Of a stretch of 64,000 bases of DNA, positions 12,196 through 22,100 are shown piece by piece (the stretch's first letter is position 1; the number at the start of each line of letters is the position of its first letter). The position numbers and the translations under genes were made by a program. Under the pieces are notes generated by a model. It ran no database searches. It was given only the letters and a program-made list of their open reading frames with translations, and had not been told where the DNA came from. This DNA is from Termitomyces sp. T153 (lineage: Eukaryota; Basidiomycota; Agaricomycetes; Agaricales; Lyophyllaceae). The stretch is from contig JACKQL020000015.1 of assembly GCA_018296165.2 (NCBI GenBank), positions 620,001-684,000 of the forward strand. The letters run 5' to 3'.

Positions 12196-13599
12196 AGTGT
12201 AAGAAGGCTCCAGACTTTGTCTTGCTACCTTTCTTGGACCCATATTGTCAATTATAGTATTTGGTACTGGTAGTCTGTTTGACTAGGATGGTTTCTTGTG
12301 CAGCTAGTGTGAAATAACTAATTTTCAGATTAAATAAGAGAGATGAGAAGTAAGACATGCAGGGAGTTGCTTGTAAGAGTTGAATTCCTAATGAATCTAA
12401 AGGTGGAGGTTATGCCCACTAATGCCATCTGTATCAGCTAGTCTCAGAGGTGCCAGGGCTTGGTAGAGTGTTATAGACAAGAGTTCCAGAGTTTAGTGGG
12501 GGTGTTGGAGGGGTTTCTATGGGGCTCCTAGATGTTTTGATAGCATGAATTGGTGGGTTGTTGTGCAGAGGAATATGCTCTTGAGGAGTCAGACATAGAG
12601 GTTGGAGTGGAGGCAGATTAAGCTGGTGGGTGCAAGTTGAGGTCTTCCAGAAAACTTTGTGGGGGCTAAGTCATTTGGGTTAGACTCAACAGAGGGTCTC
12701 CAGAGTTGGAGTTGCACCAATTGAGCCATGCTAGAGTCTCCAGGGGTTAGTCAGGGCAGGGCTGTGCTGGGCATTGGGGGTGCTTGGATCAGGCTGGGTT
12801 GTTGGTGTTGATGCTGTTCTGGAGAGGCTGGTGGAAGAGGTGGGGGTCTTTGGCAATAGTGGGAGTGGTGGGGTGGGAATGATTCTTGAAGGGCCAGAGT
12901 GCATTAGGATTGGTAGCTTCTATTAGTGTAGAAGGGAGAGAACTCCAGTGTTGGAGTGAGGAGAGTTGCAGCAGGTAGCCTTGAAAGGGGAGTGTTGCAT
13001 GCCAGTTGTTCTATGAGTAGTTAATGCAGGGGTAGGGATACTTTCCAACAGTTTGGTTTGCTTGTTTTTATAGTCCATTGCTCTCCAAGTGTAGAGTGTT
13101 CAATGGATTGATTTGAGGACTAATGGTGTTTGGGAGTTTGTGTCTTAGTGGAGATGTGTCTAGGTAGGAGTTTGCTGGGCTCCAGAGTGCTGTTGGTAGC
13201 AAGATGGGGTTCTAGGGTCTCTTGCTCAGGTGAGTTTGCATGACATCCTTCTTTATTCCTGGCTAAAAGTAAGTCCAGAGATGAGTGGGAGAGTCTTACA
13301 TGTTTCTAGTGTCCCCAGAGCTTGTAGTGCTACTGGAGTATGTTAAGACAAATAGTTTTGAGGTCTGGAGCATGGATTTGTCATTCCCAGAGTGGGAGTT
13401 TGGTGATCTGGAAACAGTGTGGAGGGTTGGTTGGTTGATGGTTCTTGCAAAGTCATTTCTGAGTGCTACACCAAGTGGGAGAAGAAGTCTGGGGTTGTAT
13501 TCTGTGGGTTTGTTCTTCCTGGGTTATGAGTCAGTGGTCCAGAAGTAACATGAGGGGCAGGTTGGCTGCTGGCTCATTGGCAGAGTTGCTTTTTGAGGG
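12196..13599. other. G/T-rich CpG-depleted sequence, no gene
   Basis: The plus strand is G/T-rich with almost no CpG, which suggests a decayed minus-oriented TE interior. No recognisable reading frame, LTR end or domain could be placed here. A TGTCATG-like word on the minus strand near 13,246 resembles an LTR start, but no matching end follows. Confidence 0.5.
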
Positions 13600-14380
13600 T
13601 GGTATTGAGTGGGGAAGGGTCTAGAGGTAGTTTTGTCTCTTCTCAGCCCTCTGGCAAACTCCATTACATTTTCATTTCCTCTCAAGCCCCTGGCTATCTC
13701 CAACACTTCCCAGGAACTCCAGCACACACTGCAGACCCCTGCCAATGTGTCACCACAGCCTGCCCAGCCACTCCAGAACATCTTGTCAACCACAGTGCAG
13801 CCCATGCCCCCATCAGTATGTCACTATGACCCACCAACTGATCAGAACCAGCACCCATTGACCCTATGTGGCTCCAGCAAGCTCCAGTGCCTGACCTGCT
13901 ATCCCTGGAGGAGTTCCAGTAGTCAGTATATAAGTTGTAGAGCAATATCTGCTATGGTAGTCTTGATATTGCCAATATTCTCTTGTTACATCCTGTGTTT
14001 GTTATGTTTCCCAGTTTTGTCTCTATTCCTGCCTCTAGTCTTGTGTCTCTTCAACCTATTTTGTTCTTGTCTCTGTCTTGTCTCAACTCCATCTCATCCT
14101 GTCTGCTTCCATTTCCTTTCTTGTTGCCTGAATTCCTTTCAACTCTAACTCTGTCATGATCTCCACTCATTTATTTACAACTTGTACATTCATAATTAAC
14201 TCTGGACCTTGCTCTATGCTCAGCCCCAGAACCCATCAACATTATTTGATTCCCCATCACTCTCCAGCCCCACTCCCATCACTAGCATGGCCTCTGCTTG
14301 CCCCACACACTCTGTACTTACCTCCAGACTTGTACCTGAGTCTTCCCCAAGCCTGACCATGTGGTCAGTGGAACCTGACA
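13600..14380 (+). repeat. Truncated plus-oriented family-A LTR
   Basis: Matches the 3' two-thirds of the LTRs at 1944-3655 and 39,894-40,877: TATA-like 'agtatataag' (about 13,925), the tct-rich stretch, and the end 'tcagtggaacctgaca' finishing at 14,380. The usual TGTCA(C/T)GACC start is missing. It meets G/T-rich, oppositely oriented sequence near 13,600. Confidence 0.6.
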
Positions 14381-14765
14381 ACTTTGACAGATTTCAACAA
14401 ATATCTATACAGACAAACCAAGAGCTTTTGAATGGAAACACCTTTGTAATGGAAATGCTTTTGTGATGGGATCCAGTGACAGACAAAAAAAATCAACAAT
14501 GGAGCAGCCTTTGAATGGAAAGAGTTATATGATGGCACACACTGGCTAACAGAACTGTGTTTTCTCATGCCTACCACTTTGACAGATCTCAACAAATATC
14601 TATACAAACAAACCAAGAGCTTTTGAATGGAAATGCTTCTGTAACAGAAATGCTCTTGTGATGGTATCTGGCAACAGACAAAAAATCAACAATGGAGTGG
14701 CCTTTGAATCAAAAGAGTTATATGACAGCACACACCAGCTAATGGAACTGCTTTTTGCAACAAAT
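14381..14765. repeat. Two tandem copies of a ~195-bp unit
   Basis: Copy one starts at 14,381 and copy two at 14,576, each beginning actttgacagat(t/c)tcaac. Both contain 'aaaccaagagcttttgaatgg' and a 'caacaatggag(c/t)' block. Copy two continues into the inverted repeat shared with 29,430-29,865. Confidence 0.7.
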
Positions 14766-15029
14766 GTCATATAGCAGTGGAAAGTGGACAGCAGATGTCT
14801 GCTGATACTGTTGACAACAATACAATGTCCAACTCCTGCAAACCAAGAGGGCAGCCAAAGATGTCCACTCAGAGTGTTTTTGATGACACATTGTAACATT
14901 GCAATGGCACCATTGCAGATGTAACATTGTTAACTTCTGCTACAATGCTCCACTGAACATGTAGCATACAATACAAAACATGTTCTGCTACAATGTCTAA
15001 CACATGCACTTGTAGTGCCCTACCCTGTC
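14590..15029 (+). repeat. Inverted repeat arm with CACTA-like terminus (right end at 15,017)
   Basis: The reverse complement of 29,430-29,865 matches this stretch through its whole length, including the ttttgatg(a/g)cacattgtaac block and repeated ctacaatg/gtaacattg words. Read inward from 15,017 it begins CACTACAAGTGCATGTG, as CACTA (EnSpm) DNA transposons do, and the short ctacaatg repeats resemble subterminal repeats. Similarity continues about 12 bases beyond the CACTA, so this may not be the true end. Confidence 0.45.
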
Positions 15030-15169
15030 AAAAAGTGTGATATCAAAGTTGTACACATCCCTTCTGTTGAGAACACCGCCGACCTTTTCACCAAACCACT
15101 CTCTCATCCCACTCACAGATACTTAGTCAATCTCCTTGGGCTCAAGCCACTGCTCTGGGTCTGGGGGAG
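15030..15169 (+). pseudogene. Copia pol C-terminal fragment
   Basis: The frame reads KKCDIKVVHIPSVENTADLF then TKPL, the conserved tail of Ty1/Copia RNase H (xxI-x-xIPSxxNxADxFTKPL). The purine tract ctgggggag follows at once. The rest of the element is missing on the left, cut at the repeat edge near 15,029. CpGs are present, so it has not undergone the decay of its left neighbours. Confidence 0.8.
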
Positions 15170-15373
15170 TGTTATTGGAGACTCTCCCGCTGTGGCGGCA
15201 GCACTGCTGCTTGTTCTCAAATATATGACCCTGTTTCCTTTCTTGGGCATATTCTGTTATGTCTAGCCTATGATGATTGCTCGATTGCTACTATACAGTT
15301 TCTCCTCAGCCATCTTCCCAATCGTACTTATAGAATACCTTCTGAATATGAAAACCCTCAGTTCTTTCTTACA
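15170..15373 (+). repeat. Probable 3' LTR of the Copia fragment
   Basis: Starts TGTTATTGG directly after the purine tract and ends TTCTTACA, about 204 bp, with TG...CA ends. No second copy is in the window, so the right boundary is a judgement. Confidence 0.5.
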
Positions 15374-16038
15374 GACAGGGTATGTAAAATTACTTTGTCA
15401 AGATTACTCTATTCTTATGAGACATGTAGATATATTCTTATCTAGTTCTACATCAGGCAGTCACGTGAGATATCCAGATCAAGAATAGCTTAGTTGGCAT
15501 TGTTGAACTGCAAATATGCTTCGTTGCAAGACTGTATAAGAGGATCGTTATCACATTCCGAATCACATTGTTGCACTTGTAACTCCAGATGTTTGCAGTT
15601 GTTATTTGCGCCTCCAATAGTCATATTCGATGTATTTTCGATCCACGTTTCTATTGCATCAAAGGTTACAATGTCAAGCATGCACTTTAACGACTGCCAA
15701 TGCATACTCAAAGGTGCAATTTACTTTGGTTGGGCATCGGTTCAAATGCTGTTATATTCATGAGAGTAGGTGCATATGGGGTATCACAATGGAATCAAAA
15801 CAGGACACACAATGATAAGAGAAGGCAATTCTGACAGCAGTGTAAATCTCCAGATAATGCAGGGGCAGGGACAGTGAGTGCAGTAGGATATGTGCGTCTG
15901 GAATATATTACCATAACATCAGTTAGAACCAATGCGCACTGAACACCAAACAAGGCCTCTAAATCTCAGTCCTCCGTGCTCGCAACGGCCCATACTCAAC
16001 ATTCGACACTAACAGAGGAAGTAGGATAAGCTGCTTTC
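15374..16038. other. No gene seen
   Basis: Unique sequence with normal CpG between the Copia LTR and the terpene synthase. Short frames on both strands show no recognisable domain. It would form the downstream region of the minus-strand terpene synthase. Confidence 0.5.
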
Positions 16039-17338
16039 TTATTCTGCTGGGTTTGCAACACTGCACAAATGGACAAAAATCAGAACACTTCCCTTTTGGA
16101 ATGTGAACACTAACCGCCGAGGATGAAGGACAATCTCTCTACTGTGGGGGATTGCCAACCCATGTGTTGGAAAGTATTGGCCACTCTGAAAGCTCCAATA
16201 ATCATTTGCCCACACCCAATTGCCTATGCCATACAAATAGCGTTTGACATCATCTTTGAATTCGTTGCCGAAGGATGGAACATGGTCGAGGTTGTTTAAA
16301 TAATTGCGCACAGTCTTTGAGGCATGTTCTCCAATCCACACCATTGCTTCATTCAAATCAAGATTTTTGTGATGCATCACAATGGTGACAAGATTATGGC
16401 CATCATCACCGTGGGCTTGTTCAACATTATATGAATACAGGTCCTATCCAAAACAAAATTGAAATTTAACTGTCAAACGGACAAGAAACTGAAGGTTACA
16501 TTACTGATAATGATTAAATCGATGCAGGCATTGACAAGCCTCTGGATAACAGGATCATCAAAGAACTCCTCTGGAAGATTGAGCTCAAATTCCAGGACTA
16601 CAAATGCCTGCTTGGCCCCAATTGTTTCCCAGCGGACAGAAAAATACTCATCAACATTTCTGATATAATTAAGAGTACGATCTTGAGCTTGCTGAGCAAC
16701 AGAGGCAGTAAAATTGCCAAGGCTCTCAATGAGCCGATGATGGGCAGTTAAAGATGCACATTTGGATATCAGCTCCCAAAGTCTACACAATGGTTAGCTT
16801 TCACAGTTAATGAACAGACTCTGGACCTACTGTCATATGGCCTCGCCAACAACATACTTGCCTGCTGGCCTTATCTTGTCGGGCTTGCAGATAGTGTTCA
16901 TGACTACATCAGCCATTTCTTTGGCTTCGTGAGGTGTCGCAAGGTCAGAATAATCATCATAAAGGAAAAACCAATTCATGAAGTAGCAGCCTACACGAAG
17001 AATCTCAATATATCCAGTGCATGTTTAGGCATGAGGGGCTCAGACTCATAGTAGAGGATGTAAACACCTTTATTCTCTGCTGAATAGGCAAGAAATGCGA
17101 GCATGCCTATCAGTGAGCTCATCTAGACCACTCTTTAGCAGACAGGCAATAGTAACTCACCAAACGCCCCAACATCAAATACTCGTTTCATTCAGGGCAT
17201 GGTCACAAAATCCTGAATCCATGTTAAGGATTCTGCCTCCATCTCAGGGCTTGAGTGTGGATTTATACTGCTTTCATAGGGCCATTTTGCAAGGGTATCA
17301 GGGAGGGTGCACACAAATTTTGAGAGTTCAGAAGACAT
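16039..17338 (-). pseudogene. Sesquiterpene synthase (class I terpene cyclase), probably inactivated
   Basis: Class I terpene synthases cyclise farnesyl (or geranyl) diphosphate. Read on the minus strand from the ATG at 17,338 the N-terminus has the fungal pattern LPDTLAKWPY...INPH. The Asp-rich metal-binding motif is present as FFLYDDYSD (DDYSD at 16,956-16,942). The second motif is N-DLYSYNVEQ...DDGHN (NDxxSxxxE type) at about 16,502-16,400, with the N at the end of one exon and DLYSYNVE at the start of the next. A C-terminal WANDYWSFQSGQYF matches the WSFxSxRYF signature. Clean introns: 17,160-17,107, 16,857-16,783 (GTATGT start) and 16,499-16,444. Damage: an in-frame TGA at 17,194-17,192 (compatible with CGA to TGA), and no frame-keeping junction found between the exons near 17,059 and 17,003. 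The C-terminal stop at 16,041-16,039 is beyond the usual end. Family call firm; pseudogene status likely. Confidence 0.78.
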
Positions 17339-17923
17339 CTTTCAGTAGGATTCCGTATGGTTAGTTAGTCCAGCCACTGGAGGCAAAGAAAGAGACACTC
17401 TGTAAAGAAAGGGAACATGGAGTGAAAGTATACATCTACCCTAAAAATAAAAATACATACATGTTATGGTAAATGTATGTATGTATGCGTATATCGATCC
17501 CAATGATCAATGTCGATATAAGATGATATTCATATGGTATGGAGATTTGAGGGTTGGTTGTTTCCATCTCAAGTCTAAGTTTATTTCACAGTTTGTCCAA
17601 AAGGATCTATGCAAACCAGTTTCATAACTGATGGACTACATAGACTGTTCCTTCAAGTTTCAGAAAGATGAACGAAGGAAGAGGTGTTTTTGCTGTCCGG
17701 CACCATAGGACCATATTATTACACAGTTGTGTGAATTGCTTGGATGGAAACTATCGCTGAGAATTTCAGTCATCAATCTTGTTAGTGGTTCAATTGCAAA
17801 ATTGAAGACTGCGCTTCTGGCTGAGTCAGGGTTTCTCAACCCCCAGATTGAACCATAGATCATTGGGCCTAATAGCCCCTAATTGGGGCAAGCCCATTTG
17901 AAGGGTCACAAAGCTCCGTCTTT
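17339..17923. other. Upstream of terpene synthase, no gene
   Basis: Contains AT-rich simple repeats (atgtatgtatgcgtatat near 17,470) and no supported ORF. It would hold the terpene synthase promoter. Confidence 0.45.
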
Positions 17924-18030
17924 AAGACGCCATTGGTCTGTCATGCCTCTGAGTATTTAAGACACTATTGGTCTGTCATGCCTCTGAGTATTTTAAGACG
18001 CCATTGGTCTATCATGCCTCTGAGTATCAT
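17924..18030. repeat. Three tandem copies of a ~35-bp unit
   Basis: Copies start at 17,924, 17,959 and 17,995, each aagac(g/a)c(c/t)attggtct(g/a)tc followed by atgcctctgagtat. Confidence 0.85.
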
Positions 18031-18794
18031 GGGATGGGTGGCAGTTGGTGGTATAAAGATTGAAAGATGAAGTCTTCTGAATTGTTGAGTTCCAGAAGCC
18101 AGAAGCCAGTTGGTTTGAAAGTTATCTATCTGGTGCGATGTTAATGAACCCCATTACGTTTTTTTGGTATCTCTGTAGACTACCGACAGTTCACATAGTC
18201 AACCTCAAACCTCGTGTAGTCTGGGATATGTGCAATTATTGCTTGTACAGTTTTCTTTTTGTGAACTCCCTTGGCTCTGGGCCCGGAAATGCCTTTACAC
18301 ACTTAAGAGTGTGGGACTCGTTATCCAATACCCACTAAAACCATGGTTAACTTTCTCCATGACCTAAGGGGGTTGAATTCTTCTGGCAGTAGGTTTGTCC
18401 ATGTCTTTACTACTGTCTCAGAGTCTGTTGCTATCTTTCCAAACCTATTTCTGTCTATCGCCAGGCAGTTGTATTTGATTTTTCTCCCTATTGCCTGTCA
18501 GGACCACAGTCCTGGAGGAGGACTCTTACAGGAGCCAAAACCACCTTGGGGAGGTGATGCCAACAGCAAGTATGTAGATAGGGAAAGAAACTAAGAAACT
18601 AAGAAATGAGAGCGAGTAATGAATGGAGAGAAGATCAGATAACAACAGAACACAAACAAGATATCAGGTAATGTCAAGGCTGGGGTGTAGCTACAGACTA
18701 AGGGACCTTATATAGCTGTAGGACACTGCCAAAAGGAGAAGATGGAAGTGATCTAAGTCATGAGAAAGCAATCTGGAACAAGGGAAGCAATCCT

Positions 18795-18954
18795 GGAAGT
18801 GATCTGGAACAGGTGGAAGTGATCTGGAACCTGTGGAAGTGATCTAGAACAGGTGGAAGTGATCTGGAACAGGTGGAAGTGATCTGGAACAGGTGGAAGT
18901 GATCTGGAACCTGTGGAAGTGATCTGGAACCTATGGAAGTGATCTGTGCCTGTG
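18795..18954. repeat. Minisatellite, eight 20-bp units
   Basis: Units of the type ggaagtgatctggaac(agg/ctg)t start every 20 bases from 18,795. It lies in the 3' untranslated region of the LINE, where length-variable tandem repeats are common. Confidence 0.9.
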
Positions 18955-19117
18955 GGAATGATCTGGAACAGGGAAAGCAGTCCTAGAGGTGGCTAAAACC
19001 TGGATGTGGCTGAAACAGGACTGTGGCTAAGATCAGGGGGTGTGGCTGAGATCTAGAGAGGAACTGTGTAGAATCTGAGGTTGGATAATGGTGAAGGGAA
19101 GGGGGGAATGGAATGGG

Positions 19118-22100
19118 TCATGACATTGCCGCTCTGAGCCTTCCAACCGTCTCTTTGTCGGATATGGTGCGCTCAGGGTCTGAGTCCCTCACTATCCTCC
19201 ATTTGCACCTTATTTTCCAGATTGTGTACATTGTTTCGGCTATTATGATTTTCTTAAACCTTCGTGTTCCTTTATTTTCTTCATTCAACATTTTGTTTAT
19301 GGTGCATCCTAGCTGATCCCCTAGCGAGGGTTTTTTGAAGTCCAGTCCCCTCTCTTCATGCAGGGTCCTTGCAAAATTCCATGCTACTTCTTGCCCCAAG
19401 GCTTTGCATTCAGTGAGTATGTGCTCTAATGTCTCTGTTACTCTGCATTTAGAGCATATTGCTCTATTTTCCAAATCCTTGATATTTCCCCAGTATTTCC
19501 CTATTTTATATCCATTATGCATTGCCTTCCACATGAAGGCTTTTATCTGTTTCGAAAGGTCTTTGTCTTTTAGGGATTTCCATATTACATTGTCTGTGAG
19601 CATTTCTCCTGTCCTCTCTTTCGCTGCCCACCTTGTCATGTCTAGGTGTACTTTGGTTCCTTTCCTTGTCATCTTTGGTAATCCTTCTAATATTCCTTTA
19701 TATGCCAGGGCTTGTGTAATGTTTGCTAGTTTTGCCCCTGGTAGGTTGTAGCCTGCTGGGGATTCCAGGTCAATGTTGTCTGGCATGGTCTTCTTTGCTC
19801 CTATGCTGGCCAGTTTGTCTGCTTCCTCGTTTCCCCTGATTCTGGTATGTCCTTTTACTTTATTGAATAGGGTTATACCTGATCTCTCCTTTAGTCTTGC
19901 TACTAGTGGTCTCATGATTGATTTGTTCACCATGCCTATCCATCCTTCATCCTCTCTCTTTTTCAAGTCTTTGGTTATATTGTCTAGTATTAGTTTTGAG
20001 TTGCTCTTAATGAGAATAGCCTGGTCTTTTGGTACTGATTGGGCTGCCACAAGTATCGCCACAGCTTCTCCTGCATTGTTAGTCTGGGCTAGATCGTCTG
20101 GTAGTCTTATTGCTCTATTCCTCAGGTCATTCTCTCCGAACCATATTCCTGCTCTAGCTTTCTTATTTCCATTTTTGTCTCTAATGCATGATCCGTCCGT
20201 ATATACAGTTATGAGATCCGGGGGTCTCTGGTATGTCCTTTCATAGTCTATTTGTGTTTCTGTATCTTGTGTCTGCTTGACAAAAACCCAGAATCCATCT
20301 CTTAGTGGGCCTTTCATTGTAAGGTTTAGTTCAAAGATGTGCGTATCCTCCCCCATTATCATTTCCCTTTCGTCGTCTCTTATGTTCCTGTCTTTTCCTT
20401 TGTAGTTTGGGTTCCATTTTTTATCTAGTTTTGATATGTATGTGTGTGCTGTTTTGCTACATTTATGTGGGTTGCCGCATCCTTTCCTTTGTAGTTCCTT
20501 ACATATAGGGCATGCACAGTTTTTGCAAGGTTTGTGTCTGTCATTGTCTATTTGTGTCAGGGCGTTTCCTAGGTCATTCATATCTCCTATTGTTTGGATT
20601 TTGTGTGTCTTCCTCATACATATCATTGTCGCTGTCTTTATTCTACACTTCTTATCCTTTCCCAAATTTGGATGGTGCCAGGCCGGCATTTCTTCCTTCA
20701 TCTCTTTTTCCATTTTCAGGGTTACAAAGTTTATGCGGTACTTTTTGGCTACTTTTAACATCCTCTGCAGACTGGCTGGCAGGCCGTCACTCATTGCCCT
20801 CATGTCTACTTTTGTCTTCTGGAGGATAGTGTTTGTTAGTGTATCTTCATCCTCATCTCTGGCTTTTGCAATTTTCATATTTATGATTTTGTCTGCCAGA
20901 GTTGCCCATCTTGGCCTCTCTTTGTCTAGCTTTAGGTATCTCTGTGTTTTCATGATTTCTATTGCCTTGTTCCTTACTTTTATGTCCAGGACCTTCTTAC
21001 CCCCTTCTTCTATGGGTTGGCATAGTGTGTTCAGCCCTATTGTCGGCTTTCCATCCCTGTTGTTGAAGAATTCTTTCCCCATTTTTGTTAGTATTTCTTC
21101 CATGTGCTTCGGCATGCCTTGCACCCATGTGTGGTACTGCGTCCTTCCACCTATTACCATTCTGATGACAAGTCTTTTCCCCTCCACAGTGGGGTTTCCT
21201 TTCTTCCACCTTTTTAGATCTTGGGCGATAGTTTCTATTGTGGGTGTCCACACACTTATATTATCTACTTTGTTGCCTATGAATGCCCCTAGGAGTCTTG
21301 TTGCTTCACCATCTCTGGCTATTTTTATGTCTTCTAGTATGATTGGGTCGCAGGGGTTGCTTTTTCTCATTGTTGTCATTCTCTCTCTGTGTTCTTTTGT
21401 TCCCACTGGGATGATTACTGTTTTTGGTATATTAAATTTTGCTCCTGAGGCCCGGCACCATTTGTTTAGTATCTTTTGTAGATCTTTGAAGTTATCATCT
21501 TCTGCCAGGTATACTGTTGTGTCATCTGCAAATAGAGTTGCTATCAGTCGTTCTACATTTTTGTCTTCTCTTATGCCCTTCAGTTTAGATGATCTTAGCG
21601 CTTGGGCCAGTGATTCTATTGCAATGTTGAAGAGCAGACAAGATAGGGGGTCTCCCTGACAAACTCCTCTTTTAACTTTGAAGCTTCTGCTAGTTTCCCC
21701 ATTTAGGATTACCTTTGTTTGTGCGTCTGCATAGAGCATTTTGATTGTGTTAACATATTCTTCCGAGATGCTAAATTTCCTCATTGATGCCCATAAGAAT
21801 TTGTGGAATATCCTATCATACACTTTTTCTTGGTCTAAACACACTATCATTCCATTTGTTTCTGTTATTCTGCACCAGTCTATTGCTGTCTGTGCCAACT
21901 CTGTTTGGTCTTCTATTTGTCTCCCCTTCATGAAACTGGCTTGGTCGTTATGTATTATGTCTGTTACTACTGTGCTTAGTCTTATTGACAGGGCTTTTGT
22001 GAAGATTTTATAGTCAGTATTCAGGACTGTTATAGGTCTGTAGTTTCCTATGTTTGTTTTGTCTCCTTTCTTGTACATGGGGCAGAGCCACCCTTCTGCA

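Larger units (their letters stand above)
3656..14380 (-). mobile_element. Old CpG-depleted family-A element, minus orientation, split by a chromovirus
   Basis: Right of 3655 the sequence is related to family A but runs the other way and has almost no CpG. Read on the minus strand, an LTR start TGTCATGACC (about 4091) follows a purine tract (aaggggggg at about 4093-4101). Its 5' half continues down to 3656, where the younger element interrupts it. Internal sequence continues at 4092-5168 and resumes at 11,304 after the chromovirus, including the homologue of the antisense coiled-coil ORF. No pol is visible in about 3.4 kb of internal sequence, so the copy is deleted or non-autonomous. The right-hand part (about 13,600-14,380) is a plus-oriented LTR 3' half, so the far end has been rearranged or belongs to another insertion. 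Confidence 0.55.

Noticed and set aside
13246..13600. Second minus-oriented LTR starting TGTCATGC
   Set aside because: Only the first seven bases match the family start; the following sequence and the expected CCTGACA end do not.
18795..18954. Regular repeats that might suggest a CRISPR-like array
   Set aside because: Units are contiguous 20-mers without spacers, in a LINE 3' UTR of a eukaryotic genome; it is a minisatellite.
20436..21659. Long plus-strand ORF (407 codons) rich in Ser, Phe and Leu
   Set aside because: It is exactly antisense to the LINE reverse transcriptase; its composition is that of a shadow frame and it has no domain.
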